NCBI GenBank assembly: GCA_004298665.1
Contig: SCQY01000063.1
Coordinates: 1 to 39,428 of the forward strand
Source of the DNA: a bacterium
GTDB taxonomy: Bacteria > Vulcanimicrobiota > Vulcanimicrobiia > Vulcanimicrobiales > SCRA01
Length of the DNA stretch: 39,428 nt
Reading direction: 5' to 3'
Below are positions 15,145-23,861 of the stretch, one piece after another. The position numbers and the translations under genes are program-made. The notes under the pieces were generated by a model. That model was not told the DNA's origin and did not search any database. It saw only the letters and a list, made by a program, of their open reading frames with translations. Position 1 is the stretch's first letter. Each line of letters begins with the position of its first letter.

Positions 15145-16053
15145 ATGTTGACGAGCCTTCGGCGCCCCACTTTCGACGAGATGAACCTCTCGCTGGGCAA
15201 GCGCGCACGTCTGCACCGGTTGATGTACGAGCACGGCACCGCCAATGGCACCTTGCTCCTCCTTCCCCTCGATCAGGGCTTGGAGCACGGGCCGGTAGAC
15301 TTCTTCGAGAACCCCGACTCGGTCGACACCGATTGGGTGCTGCGGCTGGCCGTCGAAGGGCAGTTCTCGGGTTTCGCCTGCCACGTCGGTCTGGCCGAGA
15401 AATATATGAAGGCCTACGCCGGACGCATACCGCTCATTCTCAAGGTCAACGGCAAAACCAACGTTCCGCCCGACGACGCCTCCTTCTCGCCCCTCACCGC
15501 GAGCGTCGAGGACGCGGTACGCCTTGGGGCCGACGCCGTGGGCTACACGCTCTACGTCGGCTCACCGGCACAGGATCGCGACATCGCGCAGTGCGCCGCC
15601 GTGCGTAAGGACTGCGAGAAGTACGGCATGCCGCTGATCGTCTGGTCGTATCCGCGCGGCAGCGCCGTGAAGGCCAAGGGGGGTCAGGACTCCCTCTATG
15701 CCGTCGACTACGCGGCGCGCGTGGCGTGCGAAGTCGGCGCCGACATCGTCAAGCTCAACGTCCCCAAGTGGGAGGAAGAGAAGGCGGCGTCGATGCCCAA
15801 GCCCTACAACGCCTTGAAGCTCGACGAGCTCGAGGCGCTGAGCAAAGTCGTCAAGAGCGCTGGGCGCACGCTGGTGCTGGTCTCCGGCGGATCGAAGATC
15901 TCCGACGAGGATACCTACCATAAGGCTCAAGTGGCCATGGAGGCCGGCTGCGTCGGGTTGATCTTCGGCCGCAACATGTGGCAGCGCACGTGGGACAGCG
16001 CGCTCGCGATGTCCTCCCGCATGCGCACCCTGATGGAGCAGTACGGGCAGTAA
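15145..16053 (+). CDS. Class I fructose-bisphosphate aldolase, DhnA/archaeal type
   Basis: 302 aa TIM-barrel aldolase that makes or splits fructose 1,6-bisphosphate through a Schiff base, in glycolysis/gluconeogenesis. The Schiff-base lysine is Lys203 in ADIVKLNVPKW. The N-terminal LLLLPLDQGLEHGP (Asp43) and WSYPRG with Trp167/Tyr169 match the DhnA/archaeal family rather than the animal-type class I enzymes. The C-terminal LVSGGSKISDEDTY and VGLIFGRNMWQR bind phosphate. An in-frame ATG at 15094 would add 17 residues, but neither start has a close ribosome site (AAAGGA is 12 bases before 15145). It converges on the solute-binding protein gene with a 7-nt gap. Confidence 0.93.
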   Translation: MLTSLRRPTFDEMNLSLGKRARLHRLMYEHGTANGTLLLLPLDQGLEHGPVDFFENPDSVDTDWVLRLAVEGQFSGFACHVGLAEKYMKAYAGRIPLILKVNGKTNVPPDDASFSPLTASVEDAVRLGADAVGYTLYVGSPAQDRDIAQCAAVRKDCEKYGMPLIVWSYPRGSAVKAKGGQDSLYAVDYAARVACEVGADIVKLNVPKWEEEKAASMPKPYNALKLDELEALSKVVKSAGRTLVLVSGGSKISDEDTYHKAQVAMEAGCVGLIFGRNMWQRTWDSALAMSSRMRTLMEQYGQ

Positions 16054-16060
16054 CGAGAGG

Positions 16061-16933
16061 CTAGTGGTAGCGGCCGCCGGCGGAGATCGGCGCCGTGCGC
16101 AGTGCTCCCTCTTCTAGCCCCCACTTGGTGAGGATACGATCGTACTCGCCGTCCGCGATGACCGCCTTGAGCGCCGCCTGCAGCGCGTCGCGCAGCTGGC
16201 GATCTTCCTTGCGCACGCCGATACCGTAAGCGGCCACGGCGAACTGCTTACCCGCCACCTCGAAGAGTCTCCCGCCGCCCTCCATACGGGCATCGTACGA
16301 GGCCACCGGGTAGTCGGCGACGTGAGCCGAAGAGCGCCCCAGCTTCAGTTGCTCGAGGGCGTCGGTATCCGTGGCGAAAGCTAGCACGTTGATCGCCTTC
16401 TTGTGCTCGGCCACGCAGCGCTTCGACTGCTCTTGGAGAAACGTGACCTGTGCCGTGCCCTGCTCGGCGTCGGCCGTCTTGCCGCAGAGGTCTGCCAGCG
16501 AGGCAACGTGCTCGGGATTCCCCTTGCGCACCAGGACACCGCTGCCGGCCAGGAAGTAATCGATGAAGTCGATGCGCTTCTCGCGCTCGGGCGTATCGTT
16601 CATCGCCGAGAAGACGATGTCGAAGCGGTGCGACAAGAGCGCCGGAATGATGCCGTCGAAGGTCGTATTGATGAAGTCGAACCGGACGCCGAGCTTCTTT
16701 CCCATCGCTGTGGCGATGTCGTAGTCGAGCCCCTTGACGTCGTGGGTTCCCGGTGCGTAGAACTCGACCGGAGCGTAGGAGATGTCCGAGGCCACATGGA
16801 GTACGCCGGCCTGGGCAATGCTTGACGGCAAGAGATGCTTGAGGCTTCCGCCGGCAGCAGCACCCGGACTGGAAGCGCCTAGCGTCGCCGCGACGGCGAG
16901 CACTCCGAGCAGCGCTGCGAATGATCGATACAT
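16061..16933 (-). CDS. Periplasmic amino-acid-type ABC solute-binding protein
   Basis: 290 aa exported protein. After the signal peptide (about 1-26) the SBP family 3 fold is clear: VLHVASDISYAPVEFY near residue 43, GLDYDIATAMGKKLGVRFDFIN, and the ligand-contact block FDIVFSAMNDTPEREKRIDFIDYFLAGSGVLVRKGN. Family members bind polar amino acids and related zwitterions. The start is supported by GGAG with a 7-base spacer. No cognate permease or ATPase of the amino-acid type is in this window. It is last in the AttEFGH-like/dehydrogenase/peptidase run, 23 nt after the P1 peptidase gene, so it may import a product that the peptidase releases. Confidence 0.92.
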   Translation of the reverse strand: MYRSFAALLGVLAVAATLGASSPGAAAGGSLKHLLPSSIAQAGVLHVASDISYAPVEFYAPGTHDVKGLDYDIATAMGKKLGVRFDFINTTFDGIIPALLSHRFDIVFSAMNDTPEREKRIDFIDYFLAGSGVLVRKGNPEHVASLADLCGKTADAEQGTAQVTFLQEQSKRCVAEHKKAINVLAFATDTDALEQLKLGRSSAHVADYPVASYDARMEGGGRLFEVAGKQFAVAAYGIGVRKEDRQLRDALQAALKAVIADGEYDRILTKWGLEEGALRTAPISAGGRYH

Positions 16934-16956
16934 CGTTGACTCCGTTCCTTTCTTCT

Positions 16957-18138
16957 CTAGCGGTGTTCTGCGAGCAGCGCGCGTAGCCGCTCGTGAGGCA
17001 GGGCGTAGGCCGTATTGCCGTCGCGCCCCGTCATCGTCTGCGCCGCCAACAGGGCGTTGAGAATAGCTTCTTCGGTGGCATCTTCGGCGGCTGTAAAGAC
17101 GGGATCGATATGGTAGCGCGAGAGCACCGTCATCGGATAGGTCGCCGCCTGCGGGTAGTGCGGAACGACGTTTGCAGTGGAGAAGGCGATCACGAGATCG
17201 CCGCTGCCCGGCATCGACGTCGCCCCCGTGCGTGCCAGACCGAGCGCAGCGCGGCGCGCCAGCGCCAGGAGTTCGGCGTGATCGAGCGGGGCATCGGTGG
17301 CGAGGACGATGATGATCGATCCATCGGGCGTGGGTCGCTTCGGCATCAGATCGGTCAACGCGCGGCCAACGGAGACGCCGTCGACCAGCAGCTGGGGGCG
17401 CCGTCCCATATTCGCGTTGACCAGCACGCCCACGGTATATCCGCCGTTCGCAGTGGAGATCACGCGCGATGCCGTGCCGATGCCCGCCTTGAATTGAAAT
17501 GCCATCATGCCGGTGCCGGCGCCGACGGCGCCCTGCTCGGGCGGAATAGCTGCGGCGGCGTCGAGCGCCGCGACGGCATCGGCGGCCACGGCATGGCGGC
17601 CTTGAATGTCGTCGAGAAATTGGTCGTCGCACTCGGCAACCACGGGCAGCGGCACGTCGTCGTCGATGCCGATCTCGGGATAGCGACGGATCATCCACGT
17701 CACGACGCCGTCGTCCACGCGCCCCACGGAAAGCGTGTCCGTCAGCAGGATCGGGACTTCCAGCATCCCTGCCTCGTTCACCCAATGGGCCCCGGTCATC
17801 TCGCCGTTGCCGTTGAGCGCCCAGATGGCCGCCGGCACTTTGCGATGCCAGAGATCGTCGCGCGGAATGATTGCAGTAACTCCCGTGCGCACCGGGCCCG
17901 CTCCGGGACGCAGCCGCCCCTCGCCCTCGATATGGGTGATCTGTCCGACGCGCACCCCGGCCACGTCGGTGATCGCATCGTTCGCACCCGCGGCGAGCGT
18001 TCCGATGCGGATGCCCAGCGCCGGCGCCTTGGCGTAGACTCCCTCGGCGGCGACGTACGGGTTGGCACGAGCAGCCGCGGCGTTCAGGCCCACCGCCAAT
18101 ACGGCGCAGGCGAGCGCGACGCGCGCGCCACGAGCCAT
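16957..18138 (-). CDS. Secreted P1-family (DmpA-type) self-cleaving peptidase
   Basis: 393 aa with a signal peptide (about 1-25). The fold and motifs match the DmpA/BapA N-terminal-nucleophile group: AGVRVGQITH near 60, WALNGNGEMTG near 106, and the autoproteolysis site G273-S274 followed by IIIVLATDAPL. Family members cleave themselves before the Ser, which becomes the N-terminal nucleophile of the beta chain. They then hydrolyse N-terminal L- or D-amino acids or beta-peptides. The length is typical. The start ATG shares one base with the stop of the dehydrogenase gene (TAATG). A peptide substrate outside the cytosol is likely, and its link to the export genes of this run is unproven. Confidence 0.92.
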   Translation of the reverse strand: MARGARVALACAVLAVGLNAAAARANPYVAAEGVYAKAPALGIRIGTLAAGANDAITDVAGVRVGQITHIEGEGRLRPGAGPVRTGVTAIIPRDDLWHRKVPAAIWALNGNGEMTGAHWVNEAGMLEVPILLTDTLSVGRVDDGVVTWMIRRYPEIGIDDDVPLPVVAECDDQFLDDIQGRHAVAADAVAALDAAAAIPPEQGAVGAGTGMMAFQFKAGIGTASRVISTANGGYTVGVLVNANMGRRPQLLVDGVSVGRALTDLMPKRPTPDGSIIIVLATDAPLDHAELLALARRAALGLARTGATSMPGSGDLVIAFSTANVVPHYPQAATYPMTVLSRYHIDPVFTAAEDATEEAILNALLAAQTMTGRDGNTAYALPHERLRALLAEHR

Positions 18139-19160
18139 TACGCAAACACCACGATCGTCTTGAGCGTGCGGCCGCCTTCGCGCATGCGCGCATAGGCCTG
18201 CGCGGCACCGTCGATCGTTACGCGGTCGGTGACGATCTGCTCGGGCTTGACCACGCCATCGGCGAGCAAGCGCAGCGCCTCGCGCATGTCGTTCGGCCCC
18301 GCGGAGTACGACGGTACGAGCGATATCTCGCGCAGGTAGAGCGAACAGCCGTCGACGGCCACCTCGACGCCCTCGCGCGTCGGTGTGAAGAGCACGACGG
18401 TGCCGCCTGAGGCACAGGCTTCGATGCCCGCAGTCCACGCCTGCGGCGAGCCCGGCCCCACGATGACGACGTCGAACGGCGCATGCGCGTGCGCAGCGAT
18501 ATCGCCCGGAGCCCACGCCGCGTCTGCGCACAGCGCCACGGCGCGCTCGCGCCGCCAGGCATCGAAATCTACGCCGAAGACGTCGGCCCCGCGCGCTTTG
18601 GCCGCCGTCACGTGCAGTAAGCCCATCGCGCCCAGCCCGATGACGAGGACTCGGCTGGTCTCGCTCACGCCGCCGCGACGCAGACTCTTGACCACGCAGG
18701 CCAAGGGCTCCGTCATGCTGGCCGCGTCGAACGAAAGCGACGCGGGAACGCGCAAAGCGTCGCCGAGGTTCTCGCGCGGTACCAGAATGTACTCGGCGAT
18801 GCCGCCCGGGACGAGCTTGCTCGTTCGCCAGGTGCTGCAATGCACGTAGGCGCCGCGCCGGCACTGCTCGCAAACAAAGCACGGTGCGTGATGGTGGAGC
18901 GCCACGCGGTCCCCGATCTGGAAGCCCTCGACCTCCGCGCCGAGCGCCACGACCTCTCCCGCCGGCTCGTGGCCGAGCACCAGCGGCGCCTTACGTCTGA
19001 CGTACCAGTCCATGAGATCACCGGAGCAGATACCGCTCGCCCGTGTGCGCACCAGCAGCTCGCCGGCGGAGGGATGCGGCACGTCTGCCTCTTCGACCAC
19101 CAGCCGGTCGACGTCGTAGAGACGCAGCACGCGCATGCGCGCCGGTATGGGAGCGTTCAC
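18138..19160 (-). CDS. Zinc-dependent medium-chain alcohol dehydrogenase (second of a tandem pair)
   Basis: 340 aa MDR enzyme. The catalytic zinc ligands are Cys45 in SGICSGDLMDWY, His64 and Glu65 in LGHEPAGEVV. The structural zinc Cys are 94, 97, 100 and 108. A VIGLGAMGLLH Rossmann loop follows. The TEPLACVVKSL block between domains is typical of the threonine/sorbitol dehydrogenase-like branch, where a polyol or amino alcohol is oxidised with NAD(P)+. The substrate cannot be stated. The start overlaps the previous dehydrogenase stop by 4 nt, and both share the arrangement EPLACV, so they may be old paralogues that act on successive or related substrates. Confidence 0.9.
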   Translation of the reverse strand: MNAPIPARMRVLRLYDVDRLVVEEADVPHPSAGELLVRTRASGICSGDLMDWYVRRKAPLVLGHEPAGEVVALGAEVEGFQIGDRVALHHHAPCFVCEQCRRGAYVHCSTWRTSKLVPGGIAEYILVPRENLGDALRVPASLSFDAASMTEPLACVVKSLRRGGVSETSRVLVIGLGAMGLLHVTAAKARGADVFGVDFDAWRRERAVALCADAAWAPGDIAAHAHAPFDVVIVGPGSPQAWTAGIEACASGGTVVLFTPTREGVEVAVDGCSLYLREISLVPSYSAGPNDMREALRLLADGVVKPEQIVTDRVTIDGAAQAYARMREGGRTLKTIVVFA

Positions 19161-20197
19161 GGAAGCACCGCGAACTTCACGCCTTCACCATGTTCCAGGC
19201 GCTCGAAGACGCGCTCGAGCTCGCGCAGCTCGTTGCGCCCGGAGATCAGCGGGGTCACGTCGATGGCGCCGCCCGCAAGCAGCTCGTAGGCGCGGCGGAC
19301 GTCGCGCGGGCGGAAGTGGAAGGGCGAAACGAGCGAGATCTGATCGTAGTGCAGGCGCGACGTATCGATGGGAATCGTGCTCCGCGGCGGCGGCCCGCCA
19401 AAGAGCGAGACGGTGCCGCCGCGCCGTACGAGGGCGAGTCCGGCAAGCCATCCGTCTACCTGCCCCGTGCACTCGATCACGCGATCGGCCCCGCGCCCAT
19501 CGGTGATTCCCTCGACGAGCGCACGCGCCTCGCTCACCGTGCCTCGATCGAGCGTAACCTCATAGCCCCACTCCGCACCCAGCGCACGCGCCAGCTCCAA
19601 GCGCGCCGCACCACGGCTGATCACCGCTACGCGCACGCCCAAGGCGCGTAACAGGGCGACGTGAAGGAGGCCGAAGCCTCCGGCCCCGATCACCACCGCG
19701 ACGTCGCCTTCGCGCGGCGCCAGCAAGCAGACCCCGTGAATCACGCAGGCCAGCGGTTCAAGAAAAGCCGCCGCCTCATACGAGAGCGAAGCCGGCTTAG
19801 AGAACGCGTTGCGTTCGACGATGTGCCGCGGCAGCAGAATCTGCTCCGCATAGGCCCCCAAGATCTTCGTCTCCATGATCGTGGCGCAAAGGTTCTCCTG
19901 CTCCGCGCGACACCAGTGACACCGGCCGCACGGTGCCGAGTGGACCGCCATGATCGCATCGCCGACGGCAAAGTTTGCCACGCCGGGGCCGGTGGCGGCG
20001 ACGTCGCCGGAGAACTCGTGTCCGAAGCGCGTAGGCATCGGCATCTTGGGATGGCCGCGGCGGAAGGCTTTGAGATCCGTGCCGTCGGTGAGCGCGGCGC
20101 GTACGCGCACCGCGACCTCGCCTGCTCCTGGGACGGGGGACGGAAGGCTTCGAAACTCAACGCGCCCAGGGGCGACGAGAAAGGCTGCTTGCATCAT
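19157..20197 (-). CDS. Zinc-type medium-chain dehydrogenase with altered catalytic site (first of a tandem pair)
   Basis: 346 aa MDR enzyme. The structural zinc cluster is intact (Cys90, 93, 96, 104), as are His60 and Glu61 (FGHEFSGDV) and the nucleotide loop VIGAGGFGLLH. However, the position that normally holds the catalytic zinc Cys (GICGTD) reads TDGTDLKAF, with Asp38. The enzyme could use Asp as a ligand, bind zinc differently, or have changed chemistry. The C-terminal LFGGPPPRSTIPIDT and FHFRPRDVRRAYELLAGG segments resemble uncharacterised zinc-binding dehydrogenases. The ATG overlaps the upstream AttH-like gene stop (ATGA), with AGGTG upstream. It is joined by 4 nt to the second dehydrogenase. 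Confidence 0.88.
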   Translation of the reverse strand: MMQAAFLVAPGRVEFRSLPSPVPGAGEVAVRVRAALTDGTDLKAFRRGHPKMPMPTRFGHEFSGDVAATGPGVANFAVGDAIMAVHSAPCGRCHWCRAEQENLCATIMETKILGAYAEQILLPRHIVERNAFSKPASLSYEAAAFLEPLACVIHGVCLLAPREGDVAVVIGAGGFGLLHVALLRALGVRVAVISRGAARLELARALGAEWGYEVTLDRGTVSEARALVEGITDGRGADRVIECTGQVDGWLAGLALVRRGGTVSLFGGPPPRSTIPIDTSRLHYDQISLVSPFHFRPRDVRRAYELLAGGAIDVTPLISGRNELRELERVFERLEHGEGVKFAVLP

Positions 20198-21285
20198 CGA
20201 GGCACCTCGCCCGCATACCCCGTGAGCTCGACATACCCCTGCCCCGCCGTGCAGGCGTCTCCCGCTGCGCGATCGCTCGCCGCTGTCGAGAGGGGTTCGA
20301 GACAGACGTCGCCCTCCCAATAGCTGACGCCGCGGCTGGCCAACTCCTGATCGCGCAGGCGCGGCACGACGCGCACGGCCAGAGCGGCGAGGGGAACGCG
20401 CACGATCCAGCCGCTAGGATAGAGCGCACGGCTGTGGGGACTGCGCCACGATCCCGTCGGCACGATCGAGAAGTCGGCGGCGCGCAAGCGGCGCACGCTG
20501 CCGTCGCGCGCGACCATGCTGCCGCTGGAGGCTGGAATGAAGGTTCCATCGCGCCGCCGCAGGTGGTAGAGCATGACCTCGCGCCCGTCGGCCAGTTGGA
20601 AAGCGAACCAGTCCCAGCCCACGACGTTGGGCTCCAGCTCGTCGCTGCCGAACTCGTGGTCCATCCAGACCAGCGCCCGCACAACGCGGCGGTGCGCACC
20701 CACGCGTACGCTTCCATCGCCTACGAGTCTGGTCAGTGAGTAGTAGTGCGAGGCGCAGCTTGCGCAGGATCCCTTGCGCGAGATGCCGTTGCGGCCGTGG
20801 ACGGCCGCCGGCTTGAGGCTGCGCAGACGCAACGTAACGCCCTGGGCGCGCGTCCGTGCCTGGAGGCGGATGGGATCGATACCGCGGATCGACCAGTCGC
20901 CGGCATGGACGTCGAGACCATAGCGCGCCGCCCCGGCGTCACCCAGTGCCGGGCGCACGAGACGCTCGGCGTAGCTGAAGCGCCCGTCGGTGTCGTCGCT
21001 GAGCGCGAAGTGCGCGGGAAAGATCTCGCCGTCGCGCCAACGCGACTGCTCAGGGCGCGGCGTGGGCGCCCCCGGCGCGATTCCGACGCGGAAGATCGTC
21101 AGCTCGAAGCCGTAGCGGTGGCCGTCGTTCGCCAGCAGATGTCCGGTAAAGTACCACCATTCGAGCCGATAGTTCGGGTGGCTGCCGTGGTCGCGTGGGA
21201 AGGAGAACGCATACGGAGCCCCGGCACTGCGCCAGCCCGCGGCGCAGCAGGTTACCATCAGCACGAGCGCCAGCAGCCGCCTCAC
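20194..21285 (-). CDS. AttH/CrtC-family lipocalin-like exported protein
   Basis: 363 aa. A short hydrophobic N-terminus (about 3-13) with Cys13-Cys14 could be a signal peptide, but the lipobox is poor. The mature part has the AttH signature HPNYRLEWWYFTGHL at about 42-56, then HYYSLTR, VWMDHEFGS and WDWFAFQLADGREVMLYHLRR. These are the conserved blocks of the lipocalin-like domain shared by AttH proteins and carotenoid 1,2-hydratase (CrtC). The GTG start overlaps the permease stop (GTGA). Following an ABC ATPase and FtsX permease, it is the AttH component of an attEFGH-type system. Whether it carries a ligand or is an enzyme is unknown. Confidence 0.85.
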   Translation of the reverse strand: MRRLLALVLMVTCCAAGWRSAGAPYAFSFPRDHGSHPNYRLEWWYFTGHLLANDGHRYGFELTIFRVGIAPGAPTPRPEQSRWRDGEIFPAHFALSDDTDGRFSYAERLVRPALGDAGAARYGLDVHAGDWSIRGIDPIRLQARTRAQGVTLRLRSLKPAAVHGRNGISRKGSCASCASHYYSLTRLVGDGSVRVGAHRRVVRALVWMDHEFGSDELEPNVVGWDWFAFQLADGREVMLYHLRRRDGTFIPASSGSMVARDGSVRRLRAADFSIVPTGSWRSPHSRALYPSGWIVRVPLAALAVRVVPRLRDQELASRGVSYWEGDVCLEPLSTAASDRAAGDACTAGQGYVELTGYAGEVPR

Positions 21286-23861
21286 TCTTCGCGCACCGCT
21301 TCGGCCGTTGCCATGCGCGCCGCTACGTTGGCCGGCAGCACGGCGGCCGCGAACGCCGCAACGATCACGGCCGCCGCGAGTCCCAGGAACGAGCGCCAGG
21401 GAATGCCCAACTCGATAAGCCAGCCGAACGTCTGCGCGTTGATCACGTAGATCAGCAGCAGGCCCAGCGCCATGCCCAGCACGATGCCCGCAACGGCAGC
21501 CCCTGCGCCGAGCAGGCCCGCCTCGACCAGAACCATCGCACGCACCTCGGAGCGCCGCAGCCCCAGGTAACGCAGCAGGCCGATCTCGCGCCTGCGCTCG
21601 AGCACCAGCGCAGCGAGTGCGGTGGTCACGCCGAGCATGGCGATGGCGATCGAGATCGCATAGAGCGCGGACGTGATGGCGAACGTGCGATCGAAGATCC
21701 GCAGCACCTGAGCGCGCAGCTCGCGCGTCGTCTGCACGGTTAAACGGGCCGGGGCGGCAGCGCGCTCGATGCTGGTCCGCAGCGTGCTCAGATCCATGTT
21801 CGAGCGAGCGTAGACCGCGATCGAGTTGATCGTCCGATCGTGCCACCAGCGGCGATACGTCGCGATGTCCATCACCACGAATCCCGCATCGCTCGAGTAA
21901 TCGTTGTAGATCGCTTCGATCGAGAACGCGCGGGGCCCGGAAGGCGTGGTAAGCGTGATCGTCTCCCCGGGGCGCACCCCGAAGCGTACGGTGAACGGCC
22001 GGCTCACCACGACGGCGTCGCGGCCCACCAGCTCACGCTGCAGGCGCAGGCGGTCGACGCGCCCGATGAACTCCATCTTCGCGCGCCGCTCCAAGCTGGA
22101 GAAATTCGTCGCACCGAGGTTGGTGAGCCGCCCGCGAACGTGGATCTCCGTCCCGCGAAAGATGTCGACCGCTGCCACGCCGGGGAGTTGCGCGATGCGC
22201 GCGGGAAGCGAAACTCCCGTGGCCACGTCGAAGCCGGTGTTCTGTGGCCCAGGAGGCGTGATGAAGAGATCCGCCTTGAGCGTCTGGCCGGTCCACGCCG
22301 CAACCGTGCCCCGAAACGAGGAGACCAACGTGCCGATGGCCACGCTCATGCCTACGGCAACGGCGAGCGCGGCCAGCGCAACGCCGTTGCGGCGCAGCGA
22401 GGTGCCAAGGTTGCGCGCCCCCAGCGCAGCACTTGGAAAGCGCGCAAGCGCCCACGCCGCGAAGCGAGCCAAGATTCCCAGCCCGAGCGGCGCAGCTAAT
22501 GAGACACCGAAGACGAAGGCCAAGCCAGCGGCAAACCCGGCTACGGGGACGCCATCCACCGCGGGCAGCAGCGTAAGGAGCCAGCCGGCGGCCAGCAGGG
22601 CGCAACCTATGCCGGCGTAAAGGCGCAGCCGGCGCGGCGAGCGGCGCTCGAACGCGCCTGCACGCATCGTGGTGGCCGGCTCCGTCCCTGCGGCTTCGAG
22701 TGCCGGCGGAAGCGTTGAAAGCGTGGAAGCGACGATGCCGGCGGCAAAGACGAATGCGAACACCCGCCAGTCATAGACGACGCCGTCTGCGTGCTCGAAG
22801 ACATAGAGCGAACTCACCGTCTGCGTCACCGCGGCCACGGCGCTCTGCGCCAGCAGTGCCCCCAGCACGGCGCCGAGCATCGATCCCAGCACCCCCACGA
22901 ACATCCCTTCGCAGACGAACGCGCCGAAGATGGCGCGGCGCGAGACCCCCAGCGCGCGCAGAACGCCGATTTCGCCGCGGCGCTGGACGACGGCGATGGC
23001 CACCGCGTTGTAGATGAGATAGGTTCCAACCAGCAGTGCCACGTACGCGAGCGCGGCGAGATTCAGTTGGAACGAACGCAGCAACGAAACAATCTCGCCG
23101 GTTCGGCGCTGCGGCGTCGTCACCCGCGCATTGGGCGGCAGGATGCGGCGCAGCGCTGCAGCGACGCTGGGCACGGCGGAGGCCGGCTCTACCACGCAGT
23201 CGATGCGATCGAGCTGCCCCACCTCGCCGAAGAGCTCCTGCGCCGTCGAGATGTCCGCGAAGACGACGCTCGAGTCGACGCCCACGATCGGCGGGAGGAC
23301 GGCGGCGACGCGCAGGCCGTAGCGGCGGACGCCAACGATCGCCGTCCAGCGCGACCCTTGGCGCACGTGGTAGCGCGCAGCGACGCGTTGCGAGATCAGG
23401 ACGCCGTTCTGCTCGATCAAGCTGCGTAGACTCGGCTGACGCTGGCCCTGCGCGTCTTCTCCCGAGGCTGCCTCCTGCGTCTGCGCGCCGGGGTAAGGGC
23501 GCAGCACATCGACGCCGATGACGGGGAGCATCTCGCCGGAGCGCGGATCGGCAGGGTGCGAGCCTGCTAGAATCGTTCCCGTTACCGTCGGCTGCGCATA
23601 GGAAATCGAAGGCACTCGCTCGACGGCCATCAGCGCGCGCTCGTCAAAGGGTGCGCCGTCCGCGACGATCTGGAGATTCACGCGGCTGCTCACCACGTTG
23701 ACGCTGCTCTGGAACGAGCGCACGGCCGTGGCATTGGCGAGCTGGACCGCCACCGCGACGGCCACCCCGAGCGCTACCGCCACGACCGTCAGCAGCGTAC
23801 GCCAGGGGTGCTCGCGCACGTAGCCGATGACCAGCGCGCGCAGCAGCCAGCCGGCAATCAC
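21282..23861 (-). CDS. ABC transporter permease with two FtsX modules (AttFG-like fusion)
   Basis: 859 aa. The first transmembrane helix (about 8-28) is followed by a large extracytoplasmic domain (about 40-240), then FtsX module 1 (helices from about 268 to 385; AVVQRRGEIGVLRALGVSRRAIFGAF). A middle helical pair lies at about 420-470 and a second extracytoplasmic domain at about 500-710. FtsX module 2 (about 725-855) contains LVLERRREIGLLRYLGLRRSEV. This duplicated arrangement suits MacB/LolC-type mechanotransmission permeases, which act on lipids, lipoproteins or peptides rather than simple solutes. Most att systems split this into AttF and AttG; here it is one chain. The start overlaps the ATPase stop by 4 nt. 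Confidence 0.9.
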   Translation of the reverse strand: MIAGWLLRALVIGYVREHPWRTLLTVVAVALGVAVAVAVQLANATAVRSFQSSVNVVSSRVNLQIVADGAPFDERALMAVERVPSISYAQPTVTGTILAGSHPADPRSGEMLPVIGVDVLRPYPGAQTQEAASGEDAQGQRQPSLRSLIEQNGVLISQRVAARYHVRQGSRWTAIVGVRRYGLRVAAVLPPIVGVDSSVVFADISTAQELFGEVGQLDRIDCVVEPASAVPSVAAALRRILPPNARVTTPQRRTGEIVSLLRSFQLNLAALAYVALLVGTYLIYNAVAIAVVQRRGEIGVLRALGVSRRAIFGAFVCEGMFVGVLGSMLGAVLGALLAQSAVAAVTQTVSSLYVFEHADGVVYDWRVFAFVFAAGIVASTLSTLPPALEAAGTEPATTMRAGAFERRSPRRLRLYAGIGCALLAAGWLLTLLPAVDGVPVAGFAAGLAFVFGVSLAAPLGLGILARFAAWALARFPSAALGARNLGTSLRRNGVALAALAVAVGMSVAIGTLVSSFRGTVAAWTGQTLKADLFITPPGPQNTGFDVATGVSLPARIAQLPGVAAVDIFRGTEIHVRGRLTNLGATNFSSLERRAKMEFIGRVDRLRLQRELVGRDAVVVSRPFTVRFGVRPGETITLTTPSGPRAFSIEAIYNDYSSDAGFVVMDIATYRRWWHDRTINSIAVYARSNMDLSTLRTSIERAAAPARLTVQTTRELRAQVLRIFDRTFAITSALYAISIAIAMLGVTTALAALVLERRREIGLLRYLGLRRSEVRAMVLVEAGLLGAGAAVAGIVLGMALGLLLIYVINAQTFGWLIELGIPWRSFLGLAAAVIVAAFAAAVLPANVAARMATAEAVREE

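Noticed and set aside
16993-18195. 400-codon plus-strand frame antisense to the P1 peptidase
   Set aside because: His/Arg-rich mirror translation with no domain; the peptidase signature on the minus strand is clear.
20194-21285. Carotenoid 1,2-hydratase (CrtC) as the specific enzyme
   Set aside because: The shared lipocalin-like domain explains the similarity; no carotenoid genes are present, and the ABC neighbours point to AttH.
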